Assembly (NCBI GenBank): GCA_014338405.1
Contig: JTDE01000146.1
Location: 217,466-281,465, forward strand
Source of the DNA: Paragonimus skrjabini miyazakii
Lineage: Eukaryota > Platyhelminthes > Trematoda > Plagiorchiida > Troglotrematidae
DNA length: 64,000 nucleotides
Reading direction: 5' to 3'
A program made the position numbers and the translations under genes. Of the stretch, positions 36,126-46,850 are shown one piece after another (the stretch's first letter is position 1; the number at the start of each line of letters is the position of its first letter). The notes under the pieces are model-generated. The model worked only from the letters and a program-made list of their open reading frames with translations, was not told the origin of the DNA and did no database searches.

Positions 36126-37736
36126 TAATACGATTCTCTGTTCACATAAGAAATTTTACGAACCCTCTAAATGTCGTGGCCGAACGCCACACCACTAGTC
36201 TGCACTTCAACCCAAACTTCGATCCATAATTCTTTGGCGCAATGTCGTGTATAACAACCGACCACTCCTAATCAAAATCCGCTGCTTGACTGGCCACATT
36301 GTGAATATATGGAATTGTGTAACGCTTTACATGACCTAATGCTATTCTGCTAAGCCGCTGCCGGTTGCATACACTCTGTTCTAAGCCCGCAGAATTTATA
36401 TAAATATATTCCCAAAACGGTAAACTATCGAAAGTAATCATTCGCCACGGTCTCGTTGAAGAATTCAGCGAGAACTTTTGTGAGATCGGAAAGTATGGAT
36501 GAGGATATAAACAACTATGAATCTGGTGTTCAGTTCTTAAAAGACAATAATCGTATCGGGGAATTTAGGTGGTTATAAAAAACTAGCAGAATTAAACGGG
36601 ATGAAATTTTGCACAACCTATAACAGAGACAGTAAATCCGATTTCCGGTGGTGACAACTCGTGCAAACTCCTACTCCCTATGATTTTCCAATCATAACGT
36701 AGATTCTGTCCCGGAACTGAGTCCGCAGCAGTTTCACATTTAACAAGCAAACGAAACAAATGGACAAACGTGTGCCCACCCATATTTTACATCAGCTTTC
36801 ATTCCTAAAGTCTGCTAGGATTTTCCATGATTTCCTACTGGTGTAGAGTTCATAAGAGGATGTCATTTGCGTTTCATAATGAACCAGGCGTAAATTTGCA
36901 TATCAACTTTTCGCGATTGCAGTTCACGTGAGTTTACGCAACAAGAAAAGTGGAGTGAAATTCCTGTTTACGTGATTGAACAGTTTAATCTGATTGGACC
37001 TAATATGGGAAACACAAAGCGGAAGTGTCTTTTCAGTTCGCGGATGCATTTTGCTAATGGGAGGATACTTATTCTGTTTGTAGATATTTATGAGGAAAAG
37101 AAGATCCTGTATCTGAATTTACGATTACATTTGAACGATTTCTTCGGGCATTATTTATTTACTGATGTTTCTGCAGTCTGTCGTATTTCGAATTTGAAGC
37201 CAACTACATGACACTTATTCTCTTGAAGTTTGAATGCTTCATAGACACCGATTACTTAGTTCCTCATTGGCTGATTGTGTAGTGCTATAAACATTACAAG
37301 TGAATGATCAGAATCAATAAAAGTTGAACAGCATGCATAGGGAAGTTTCAAGGGAGCCACTTCGAAAGAATGCACCTCATTTCACTGTTGACCACTGGCA
37401 CATTGTTACTTTCTTTCTCAACCGACGATCATGCTTTTGAGGAGGGCAAATAAGTCTTCATTCTGATGACCAGGTCGTCCGTCCGTCCAATATTATGATC
37501 CTTACTTAAACACAAATGGAATATTTAACGTTGGTCTATTGTGACCTATTCTGCCATCTCCACATGGTGGTCAGGCTTGTGCATTACATCAACCCGGAGG
37601 GTTATGTTGAGTAGGAGTTGAAAACGTCCATATACAATTATGTCAGATAGGGCAAGTGTGAACAGTCGGAAGAAACGCAGTGGCATCCGTAGGATTGCAT
37701 GTCGCATAACTGATCTCGTAAGAGTGCTTCGGTGAT
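36126..37736. other. No recognised gene
   Basis: Short frames only. 37455-37485 (ctgatgaccaggtcgtccgt) resembles an S1 tail scrap in minus orientation. 37540-37700 may be decayed linker of NLR-3 B but is not readable. Confidence 0.4.
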
Positions 37737-38690
37737 GTGAATCCACAACTAGCTTGTTCTTTATGCGAGAACGAAAAAGTGTCTCAGGACTGGTACTTGT
37801 TAACAAGCGTTCCCATGTTCAAAGAAGATGCCAAGACATCCGATGGTAACCACAGGGTTGATGAGCTTGATTTCATCTCCTCCATGCTGCTGACGAATCA
37901 CATAATACGGCGGTTTTTGACATTTGAATAGAACCAGATAAAAGAAAAACCAACAGATTTGTCGCTTGGTTGTCAGTATATCGATCTAGTTCTCACCTTG
38001 CATCAGACAGTTGAACATTGGCATTCATTATCTCAGTCGGCGGCGGTGGTGGTTTTCTACATAAGGAAGGCTTTTGACTCAATTTTCCGGTATACTCTTA
38101 GCGGTCTCCATCGGGATTGTGTTCCCATAGAGTGGGTCCACTTGTCCAAGTTGTTGTATGTTTGTTTGGTATGTCGTGTGCGCATTGGTGGTCTGCTTCC
38201 TTGGGCGTTCTCCATTTCAAGTGGTGTTCGACAGAACTATCCGATCTCCCCCTTCTTTTTCAATATTCTGGAAGTAACCCTCAATGGCTCAGAGGAGCTC
38301 GCATTGAGTCTTCCAATTAATAATAGGCTGATCGATAATTAGTACGCGTTAACATCGCTTTTCTTGGTTCTTCTATAAACGACATACAAATTTTACTGAA
38401 CAGATTGAATGTGATCATCGTGTTGAATTGTACGTACATTGTTTCCTGAAAGTTTGGGATGGAACTGACCCGGTCTATGTTATTACGGGAAAGTCGCTTC
38501 GTAGTGAGGATCGCTAGTGTCATCTCATTAGGCTTTAATACTGCTGACTAGATATCCACGAGGATGGCGAAATCAAGTGGTGCACTCATCAATCTCTATC
38601 ACCGTAGCGTCGCAAATAGGTCCGTTTTCGACTAAAGACAGAGCTTACAACGCGGCGGACACTTGAATGCGGTTCGACCAATTTGAGTTT
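37737..38690 (+). pseudogene. NLR-3 copy B: reverse transcriptase remnant
   Basis: Covers most of an RT domain. 37737-37931: ENEKVSQDWYLLTSVPMFKE, then DGNHRV and LLTNHIIRRF (fingers, cf. NHRGISL). 37959-38342: QYIDLVLTLHQTVEHWHSL, then VVVFYIRKAFDSIFRYTLSG (motif A), SSGVRQ-like SSGVRQNYPISPFFFN (motif B). Motif C is destroyed: after LIDN-stop the YADD codons at about 38342-38356 are replaced and the frame shifts, after which IAFLGSSINDIQILLNRLN is readable. Further on INLYHR…TKDRAYNAA (38590-38655) matches the connection region. Inactive; same family as 31320-31757. Confidence 0.85.
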
Positions 38691-39189
38691 GTTGTTTGGC
38701 AGCAACAGCCTCATATTAAGCAAATGAGAGCACATCTGTTCATGGTACATGTTACAAAGCTACTTCAATCCTGAAACAGACAAATTTCACACCAAAGATA
38801 TTAAGTAGTTAAAACCACAATTTACACAAAAAGATGAACGCTTTAGTTTGTTTGAATATACATTGAGGAATAAATGTCACAAATGAGTAGCTGAAAGTAA
38901 ATTATGGAGCGTACCAAAGCTGTTTACTACGGATGCTGATTTTCAAACTCTGTTTTTGCGTATTTGGGAAACGTGCAAGTTGGCGATTGATAACCAAAAA
39001 ACCAAAAGTGCACAATCTTCGCTGGTTTGTTAATATACTCCGCATACCGATGGAACGATTGTATCACCATGCATTGCTTATTATGGCTGATAATAGTTGG
39101 AAGAGACCGTAAGGCGGTCAGGCGATTATGTGGTTCCGGGTTCTGAGTTTGATCACGATTGGTAAGTGCTGTCTGCCAGGTTTGGAAGT
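38691..39189. other. No feature recognised
   Basis: No coding or repeat signal recognised. Confidence 0.4.
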
Positions 39190-39423
39190 TGTAGATATTA
39201 ATACCGCTGGCAACTGATATTTTGCAACATGGCAGTTTGTATCGGACAATGGAAAGTTTGCATCCGAAAGATTGATGGTTCTTTTTCCTGCCTTTCCTGA
39301 ATCAACATTCTTTTTTTCCGTTTTTGTTCTCTCTGTCTGTACTCTTGTACAGCTTCTTTCTGGCCCAAGCTCCGCACCAATGGCAACCAGCCTAATAGTA
39401 CACGTGGGTACCGCTCAGGACTG
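39190..39423 (-). CDS. Candidate exon: charged, coiled-coil-like segment
   Basis: Not recognised. On the minus strand a classical acceptor (aatcaatttcag at about 39424-39435) opens a frame that runs about 75 codons to a TAA near 39198. It reads SPERYPRVLLGWLPLVRSLG, then QKEAVQEYRQREQKRKKRML and IQERQEKEPS, a strongly charged heptad-like helix. A possible donor (cagcg|gtatta) sits just before the stop. The acceptor, open frame and biased but protein-like composition support an exon. The lack of a family match and of neighbouring exons argues against it. It could also be the C-terminus of an unidentified TE. Confidence 0.3.
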
Positions 39424-41889
39424 AAATTGATTATAATGATTATGAGCCTCAGTCTAGAAGCTGTTTTAGGTAGAAATCGGTTTCCCTGACAGAAATAAAG
39501 AATAGTTCAAAAGCCTGACCGCATTAAATATTCCTTTAAATGTTTAACTTCATATTGACAAAGATAATGGAAGTTTATCCGAATAGTTGGTGTTTTTATA
39601 GTTACACTTTCGAAGCAAAACTATCTGTATTGAAACGTCTCTGTCTGCAAGAAACAGCAACAATGTATTCTTATTTATTTTGAGAATGTGTGGCAACAAA
39701 TAGCTTGGAATAACGTGTAAGTTGAGTGATTCCTTCCTCCACAATATCTTTCCACTTACGCTTTGTGGCTCAGTTAGTGTACGAATTTCATGTACACCAC
39801 AGAACAAGAATACAGCCGTTTTTTGATACTGTCATCATATCTGAAACCCATCAAGCACTTGGAGATAACCTGAGAAAAAGACTAAAAGTCAACCATTCAG
39901 TTCTTTGACAGTGTTGGAGAACATGGCAGCATAACTTTATGAGACCCACTCAAGAGATGCACACTGAACGGGCAACCAAACATGGATCCACCGAATTCAT
40001 TGAGGGACGGGTGAAGCCATTATTGACCAACTGAAGACTGTCTACTGTTCGTGTTAATTACTAACGGTTCATATTCTGAAAACCAACGTATTTTGTCCAC
40101 GAAATATATCCCTACAGTAGAGCATAACGGAAAACTGAGTACAACCTCGTTGTGTCTATTATTCCCGCTTGACGGTTACTGCTGCAGTGTGGTTATGATA
40201 CTGAAAGTTTGTTCTGTTACACTACTTGCGTATTATATGGGCAAGTCTTCAATCTGCTCACCCTACCGTTTCAGCATGAGGGTGAAAAATCTATCTTCCA
40301 AAATCCAGTACGGCGACCTGAATGTGTCCACATTTCAGTTTTGAGCTGAAAACGAACAGCAAACCGCTTAAAAATCTGAGGTGACAGGCTGTTTATAAGC
40401 TTCGAGAGAGTAACCCAAGACAATAAGTTACCAAAGTTCTGTAGCTTGCGTTAATTGCAATATAGTTGTGTATGTCACTTAGTAATGGTCTTCCCAAAGT
40501 TGAAAATGAAAGAGAAAGCGTACGAATGTCACTGAGTACCAAATGAAAATTAATTGGGACTAATCTCAAAAGGCTTTATAAACGAATATCTTGAAATCAA
40601 CGCACTATGCTCCTTCCACCTATGAGGCTAGTAATGGATGGAAATCAATTCAGCTTAATTGTTTATTGTAGATGTTACTCCTAGTAACGTAACTCCCAGT
40701 CGACGAAGTGAAATCAGAATAAAACTCAAAGGTGGGCGCAACAGTTTGGCGCAAGATTTATATAATACTTTAAGATGCATACTTATAAATCGACACTCCT
40801 CGTCCAGTTTAAACCTTGCATGGACCAACCAGACAAGCATAATCCGAATGAGGACCTAGCCGACGAACCAGATGAGTCCAACCATGGAGAGAATGTCACT
40901 GGGTGTCGGTTTGGGGATATGCATCTTAAAACATGATGACTACCACTTGAAGTCTTTGCGACGGCTGCCATTACAGGACGACAACCTGCGGAGGATTACT
41001 TCTACCTGCCTTGACGACATGTGATAAAGTGGCTTGTGATGCTTCGTACAAGTTAACGAATTACCTGTTTTCTATTCCTGTATAAGGGTGCGATAAGCCC
41101 TTCTTGAGTATGTGGCTGGGGTGTTCAGAAATGTATTATTCCATTTGTGTCCGTTCTACAAACGAACATTATTAATTCCATCCTTATTTTGCAAACCTTT
41201 GAGTGTAGTTTTCATGTGGTTATACCACATTGGTGTTCAGTGCAGCTCAAACTAAGTTTGTAGCCATGCCAATCTGGGCACATGATGCAGTTGTATTAAA
41301 AGTACTGGTTGGGGAGATGGGATACAAGTTGTGGTATTATCCTGCTGAAAGAAGATACTTTCATGAGGTATCAAAATAACAAACGGAAAACGATGCGTTC
41401 TAAGTACATATAATTAAGAGATCCAGAGTGTTTGCCAATAAGTCCAACTAGGTAAATTCGTCAGAGAAAAAACTACCTTAATATACCAATGTGCTGCCAC
41501 TGTATTTTTGTATTGTGAGGTAGTTTTACCATTTTCAATGTGTGCCACTTGAATACCCCAGCATCAGGAGAGTTCTAATTGAATTATTTTAACACGGAAG
41601 CTGGAAATATGCTAAAGATCATCCAATGGATGGCTTAGCTTATACGATTCTTACTGGACCCCGATGATTTGTATGAGGCACACAATTAGGTTGGCGTCAC
41701 ATCATGGATGTAGACAGCTATCAGCGAATAAGCGCTTACTCTCGCATTTCATAAAGTGGTCGGAACATCCAACTTTTTGGGTATATGGCTGTTGAGCCTG
41801 CGTTTTGCTATTACAGTTAGACTGTTACTGGTAAGTGATAATGTTAGGTTTGCATGTGTATGTAGGTCACCTGCTACCTTGTGATACAC
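39424..41889. other. No recognised gene
   Basis: Three overlapping frames at 40655-40971 reflect a stop-poor stretch but show no domain. Otherwise nothing was seen. Confidence 0.4.
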
Positions 41890-42189
41890 GCTTTTGAGCC
41901 AAAGGCTTCGGTTAAGAGCCCTCTCTCTAAGTCTGGGCGTCCTGGCAATATCCAGAGTCTACATAAATTATGCGAGTACAACATAAACCAAATAATGCAC
42001 TACACCGGCCGTCGTGCAAGATAAACCGGGTCGCCTTATCTGCCGCAGAGTGGATAGGTGAAGGTATGCTACTGCCAAATCCTCCTACTTCCTCTCTTCT
42101 AATGACCCTGTCAGCATGAATCCTATAGCAGACAATGCTCACACAGATCTCAATACCGCGAAGAATAGCCTGAGACTCACCCGGGGACG

Positions 42190-42595
42190 CAACGCACTAT
42201 CCATTGGGAAGTGGATTATACGCACGCTGTTGAGTTGACGCCGCACCGCACCGGTCGTGATGAAACGGAGCAGCTGTGGCATCAACGTAACAGCCAGGAG
42301 TGAGACAAGTACTGCTAACTGAGGTAAGCTCTGAGAAGCAGTTCTTGGGTCTGCACACACCTTGATGGATAGGTTATCTGGCGGGCGGTTCTCGGTGTCT
42401 GCTTTGCAGTAGGTGACTGCATCATTGCTCTGATGGTAGACGAACAGCACGGCATCAGCCTTCGAATACTGACCATGAGATTTCAACTCGGTTAAAGTAA
42501 GTGTGCTTCATTTATTTACGGTCCGATAGTGTGTCACACAGATTATACAAAGGAAAGGTTATATGATCAGCTCTCTGCTACCATACGATCGGTAT
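42190..42595 (+). pseudogene. NLR-1 C endonuclease N-terminal half
   Basis: AP-endonuclease-like domain that normally nicks target DNA. The first frame (42190-42350) reads ALSIGKWIIRTLLS, then RRTAPVVMKR, GINVTARSET and GKL. The family motif is TWN-R(T/S)L, and the catalytic asparagine is replaced by isoleucine. The second frame (42385-42590) reads RAVLGVCFAVGDCIIAL, GISLRILTMRFQLG and TKERLYDQLSATIRSV. The block from GDFNARVG through SDH, which holds the other catalytic residues, is missing. The minus-strand frame 42139-42486 is a shadow. Confidence 0.75.
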
Positions 42596-42624
42596 AAATG
42601 AGTGGTTGCATAACTTCAACATCC

Positions 42625-44020
42625 CAAGGGTATGTGCAAACAGCTCAAAGAACAGATCACGGCAGCAGTCATCGGTGGAAAAACGCCAGAAATTTCCGGA
42701 CTGGTTCGACAACAACAACACGGTCATCCTCAGCGTGGTACGATAGAAGAATGCAGCTTTTATCGCCTCTACAGTGGATCCAGAAAACGAAGCAAAAATA
42801 GGAACTTTCCGGAGTATTCACTGAAAATTCGTCGAACGTTTTCCAGAAATCAAGGACGACTGGTGGGGGAAGTAAGGTGAACAGATGTAAGGCTACGCCG
42901 ATCACCGACAACACTAACAGCTCTACGATTTGCTTAGGACGATTTTTGGTTTATTTATCTAGTCCACTAAATCACTGGTAGACGTGGACACCGGGGACAT
43001 CACGAGAGTATGGCGCAAACACTTTGGTAACCTACTATACCGTGCTGCTACCATTGATTGGGTGACCATGAACAACCTGTTCGAACAAACTGTCAAATCA
43101 TCACTAACTCTCGCTCCGAAATTGCAGGAGATGTATAGAGCGATTAGATAACTGCGTAATGCAAAGGCTACAGGCGAGGATGGATTGCCAGATGAGATTC
43201 TGAAGAATTTCGGACCGGCGTTGGAAGGTGTTTTTCTCCAGCCGGTTCATTCCACTTGACAGCAGGAAGTAATTGCTCAAGATTTCAAGGATGCTCTGAT
43301 AGTACCAATGTGTGAGGACAAATGTTTCAAGCAGTGCACTGACGGTTATCAGGGTATCGGTCTCCTGAACTGCGTTGGCAGGGTGTTAGCAAGAATCCTG
43401 CTGAACCGATTGAATGCGGAATTTCTGGAGGCCAGGTTTTCTTAAGATCAATGTAGATTTCGGGTGATTTGCAATACGGTCGGTTTTGTGTTTGCTGCTC
43501 GATAGATTCAGAAATAGTGTTGTAAACGCAATCAGTCCCTGTATGCCATGTTTGTAAACTTCATCAAGGCGTTTGGTTCCGTGAAGCGTTAGATACTGTA
43601 GACGGTGTGTGGCAAGTTGGAATGTCTAAGTAAGTTCGTCAGTTTCATTAGATTTATACATGTGTTCATGAGAACAGAGGTACAATCATGTAAATCGACC
43701 CGTGTTAATTATGACGTTGTCAGTGGCGTAATGCAGGGTTATATCCTGTTCTCAGTCTTACTTGGTTGATATTTATCAGTAATGCTCACAGTTGCTGCTC
43801 GGAACTCGGAGTAATGTGTCGAAGTTGAGTACCGCACGGAAGACCGCTTGCTAAATATTCGACGTTTCACCGCTGCAAGTTACCTACCTACCTCAACGAT
43901 ACGTATGCTTCTGCTTGCAGGCAGCAAAGCGCTGTTCGCAAAATATATAGTCGAACTTCATTGAATGGCCACGGCACTCGCGACCGCGTCATTCAAATTT
44001 GGGTTGGTTATAATCATATG
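42625..44020 (+). pseudogene. NLR-1 C linker and reverse transcriptase
   Basis: The linker has FRTGS/DWFDNNN (42695-42725), then GTFRSIH and W-W-K text up to IFG (42955). The RT stays in one frame for about 1 kb despite stops: AIR-stop-LRNAKATGEDGLPDEILK (43140-43200), DFKDALIVPM, YQGIGLLNCVGRVLARILLN (43350-43405), AMFVNFIKAFGSVKR (motif A with the second D as G), VVSGVMQGYILFSVLL (motif B), EYRTEDRLLNIRRF, then the catalytic box. FADD reads LAGS (43914-43925), so both catalytic aspartates are gone. At least eight in-frame stops occur between 43149 and 43966. Confidence 0.85.
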
Positions 44021-45000
44021 TGGAACATTTTTGCTTTACAGATATCTCCGGGTGGAGGTGCTGTTCATGTATGCGCGCCTGAGACTCGCATCAACGGAAG
44101 CATCGTAGACAGCTCTTCAGATTTCTGCCAATTGGGTCGCAATTTGTCCGGAGATTTGTTCGTAGACCGTGAGTCTTGAGCTGGTGTGACAAAAACGAGT
44201 GCTTTTGAACTTGTTGAAGGGCGTACCTGGAAGAACCACGGCCTGAAGATGGCCACTAAGCTGTTTGTCTGTCGCTCAATGGTGCTGTCTATACTGCTGT
44301 ACGGTGGTGAAACTTGAATATTGTATCGGTGGAACATGCCTTATCTAAACCGTTTCCGTCTGCAATGTTTAAGACTTATTTTGGGTATTCGGTGGCAGGA
44401 TATCTTTCCGAAAGAGGCCGACTGGAAAGTCTGTGAGGATGCGACAGCTGCGATCAGCTGTGGGTGATGTTCAACTTGAAACTAACGAGGTCCTCGACTA
44501 CTCATCAGTAATTTTTCCGAAAGCCGTCATACTGCGGCGAGTAGACACGGACAGCATTGAAGTCATGCTATTACTCAGTCAGCTTCGTTGACTAAGGCAC
44601 GTCTGTAGGGTGGGGGGGACTTAAGGGTTCCGAAGCATCTACTCTAAGGGCAACTGATAGAATCTTAGTGGCTAACATCTACTTTGCCGGGATGTCACCC
44701 AGTTAAGTCTTTCGCCCTATGACACTGATCTTGGATCCTGGGAAGACAGCATTGAACCGGACAGTCTGGAAAAATATGGTATGGGTAAGCGTCCGATAGT
44801 TTAATGAGTAATTGTTGCGCGGTTGTGAAGGAAGCGCGCGTCATGCAAGACAACCATCGATGCCAAAAGTCGTGGTGACCTCACCATATGGCGTTGCGTT
44901 GAATACGACGGCGAATGTGCTGGTAGTCTGAGATTAGTCAGTCATCAACCTACTCATAGAATACCGTCGGCGAAGTGCGACCGAATACGTTAAGCTCAAT
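44021..45000 (+). pseudogene. NLR-1 C C-terminal domain
   Basis: After the RT: CLSVAQWCCLYCC (cf. an L-TLLYG-ETW block, here at about 44270-44320), YLNRFRLQCLRLIL-like text around 44345, and LSQLR-stop-LRHVC (44575-44600). Near the end TIWRCVEYDGECAGSLRLVS is followed by HQPTH, the same finger-like motif as in copy A (1640-1700) with altered spacing. It is interrupted by the S1 insertion at 44415-44513 and by multiple shifts. The frame 43961-44179 is a piece of this region. Confidence 0.7.
44415..44513 (+). repeat. S1 body fragment inserted in NLR-1 C
   Basis: aggccgactggaaagtctg, gatgcgacagctgcgatcag, tgtgggtgatgttcaac and tactcatcagtaa are S1 body and early tail. Copy A lacks them at the equivalent site (about 1290). 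The sequence tttccgaaag occurs on both sides (44405-44414 and 44514-44523), consistent with a 10-bp target duplication. Note that S1 itself has 'ttttcgaaag' just before this point, so joining by microhomology is an alternative. Confidence 0.75.
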
Positions 45001-45636
45001 TAAATTAGGTCAGATATGTATTTTATTTTCCCTATTCGCATCAAGCAACAACGATCGTTCCTTGGCAACTCAACAGCTCCCTTTCTCATGAACTTATGTG
45101 TTTATGGCCTTCTACCTTTTCTTTTCTTTGACATTGTTGGTGTACTGTATGCTGAATGGGTTAACTGTTTTTAGTCCATCCAGGAATTTTATTTTTCCTC
45201 CTGTCCACTCTAGAGTACGCCAACGTGTGCTCGTATAGTAAGCCACTTCTTGCGCTATATTTTTCAATATTTTTCTTTCCAGTTTAGATCATACCGTCGG
45301 AGTCTGTTTGTTTTTCGAGAAATAAGTGTTTCAGTTTCGTCTTAGCCAATTAGTTGGCTAACCAACATTGACTAGCAGGACACAAAGGCCTTACTTACAC
45401 ACCTACTGGTCCTATTCCTCCAGGTTTTTCACTGGTTACGTGACGTGTGAGTGGGACCGCAAGTGGTACAGCACAAGCCATTTGTGATTAGTGTTATAGG
45501 CATGCGTCCTTTGCCTTCGGTTAATGTGACAAGCTAATTCGGAATAGATACTGCCAATCATGTGATTCCCATCCATTCTGCTGCACAACGCTCTAGGGAA
45601 TTTGTCGGCAGCCAGGTGATAACTATCTTTTACTTG

Positions 45637-45777
45637 AATTACTGATAAGTAGTTTGACAGATTTGATAATTTAGAAGAGACCCAATTACGAAAAATCTGG
45701 ACTTCGGCTAGATTCGAACCAGCGACAGAAACACCATGCCCAAATTATCAAATCTGCCAAACTACTTATCAGTAATT
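45637..45777. repeat. 36-bp inverted repeats flanking a tRNA-like 3' half
   Basis: The arms 45637-45672 and 45742-45777 are reverse complements with one mismatch in 36. The 69-base interior, read on the minus strand, is 'gggcatggtgtttctgtcgc', then tggttcgaatctagcc, then gaagtccagatttttcg, which matches the 3' half of the tRNA-like unit at 45940-46050, including its B box and 3' flank. So a partial S2 unit sits inside an almost perfect stem, about 165 bases from a fuller S2 copy in opposite orientation. Confidence 0.85.
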
Positions 45778-45939
45778 TAATGTCAATGCTCATCGGTGGA
45801 GTTGGTGGATTCCAGCGTGAACTGACCAAGAAATCCTGCTTGGGCAGTCAATCGGCTGGATCATTTGGTGGATTCCTTAGGACACAGTTGGTTGGGTGGG
45901 TAACTAGGTCCAAATGTGAAATTTATGAGCTTCCGGCAC

Positions 45940-46021
45940 GGCTTCGTAGCTCAGCTGGTAGAGCGCTTGCCGCGTTTGGGCATGATGTTTCTGTCGCTGG
46001 TTCGAATCCAGCCAAAGTCCA
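45940..46021 (+). repeat. S2 tRNA-like unit (pseudo-tRNA or SINE head)
   Basis: Cloverleaf parts: acceptor ggcttcg (45940-45946) pairs 6 of 7 with caaagtc (46013-46019). D arm gctc-agctggta-gagc is perfect (45949-45964). T arm gctgg-ttcgaat-ccagc is perfect (45996-46012). The anticodon arm is poor (ttgcc/ggcat, 4 of 5 pairs) with loop gcgtttg lacking the universal U33, and the variable region is long (about 12-14 bases). A and B boxes are intact, so Pol III transcription is possible. Related sequence at 18793 and 45673-45741 shares the 3' flank, indicating a dispersed repeat and not a working tRNA gene. Confidence 0.7.
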
Positions 46022-46569
46022 GATTTTTCGCAGTTGGGTACCCATTATTTGTTCAGTCTTTTTGTTTTCGTATACGGTCTGCCACAGTAGTGTAGATCAT
46101 TTCCTCCCTTCGCTCTCACTCTAACGGTCGAATTCCGCATAGAGTAGATGAAGTCACAACACTGAACTAATGCCACTCTCCTGTGTATTGTTCAGTTGAT
46201 AGGCCTGTTTATCTCATTCACGATAGATAAGCTATAGCAAGCCCATCAGGAAAACGTTACTGACTGGGTCATCGAATTGTAACATCGGTTCATCAAACAG
46301 TGATGACGATGGCAACATTGAATCGATTTTCAATACAGTTGTGTACATTTTTTCATCATCTAGTTGGTCCAGAAAAGAACGAGGTAGTCAACATATCTCT
46401 GGTTTAAGAACAGTAATATTTTGTCCTCATACACCAAAGTTGCACTGGTTTATTTACTCAGAAGATTATACCAACTAGCACCATCACTTACCCATCAGGT
46501 TTTTCTACATTTTGTTGTTGAGTCTGTTGTTTGGCTCATATAAACGGTAATAGTTGTTTAGCAAAGCAA

Positions 46570-46850
46570 CCTTTTCCCGTAACAAATTTGAACAGAGAAG
46601 TCAGAAACAGTTTTTTTGCACGATGGCATCGAGCTGCTTTACCACAGATGTCGGAAGCCGAGATTTCAGAAAAGAAAAGCAGCCTTTTCCCGTAACAAAT
46701 CTGAACAGTGCAAAAAACTGTTTCTGACTTCTCTGTGCAAATTTGTTACGGGAAAAGTTTGCTTTGCTTTTGTGAAATCTCGGCTCCCGACATCTGTGGT
46801 AAAGCAGCTCGATGGCATCATGTAAAAAACTGTTTCTGACTTCTCTGTTC
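46570..46850. repeat. Inverted dimer of a ~111-bp unit (large palindrome)
   Basis: The left arm 46590-46703 is the reverse complement of 46738-46850 with few mismatches. A further partial copy extends the left side (46570-46594 repeats 46683-46707), and the inter-arm segment 46709-46737 is itself the inverse of 46591-46620. The layout is X-Y-x / inverse(X)-inverse(Y)-inverse(x). The motif 'ttttcccgtaacaaat' occurs twice forward and once inverted. Frames read through on both strands (46601-46852 minus, 46616-46825 plus) with nearly the same peptide (for example SRLPTSVVKQLD) because of the symmetry. No family match. Confidence 0.9.

Larger units (their letters stand above)
41890..45560 (+). 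mobile_element. NLR-1 copy C: most complete RTE-like LINE
   Basis: The longest NLR-1 copy. The order is a GC-richer 5' region (41890-42190), endonuclease N-terminal half (42190-42595), linker (about 42625-42960), RT (42960-44020), C-terminal domain (44020-45000) and 3' UTR (45000-45560, shared with 1800-2290 of copy A, for example 'cattgac', 'cactggtta'). The endonuclease C-terminal half is deleted at about 42595-42625. A 99-base S1 fragment is inserted at 44415. The 3' end is defined by where copies A and C diverge; no tail repeat is visible. Element class is inferred from the protein motifs. Confidence 0.85.

Noticed and set aside
37455..37485. Possible S1 tail scrap
   Set aside because: About 25 bases of loose similarity only; too short to call.
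42139..42486. 115-codon minus-strand frame
   Set aside because: Lies opposite the endonuclease remnant, whose plus-strand frames carry the recognised motifs.
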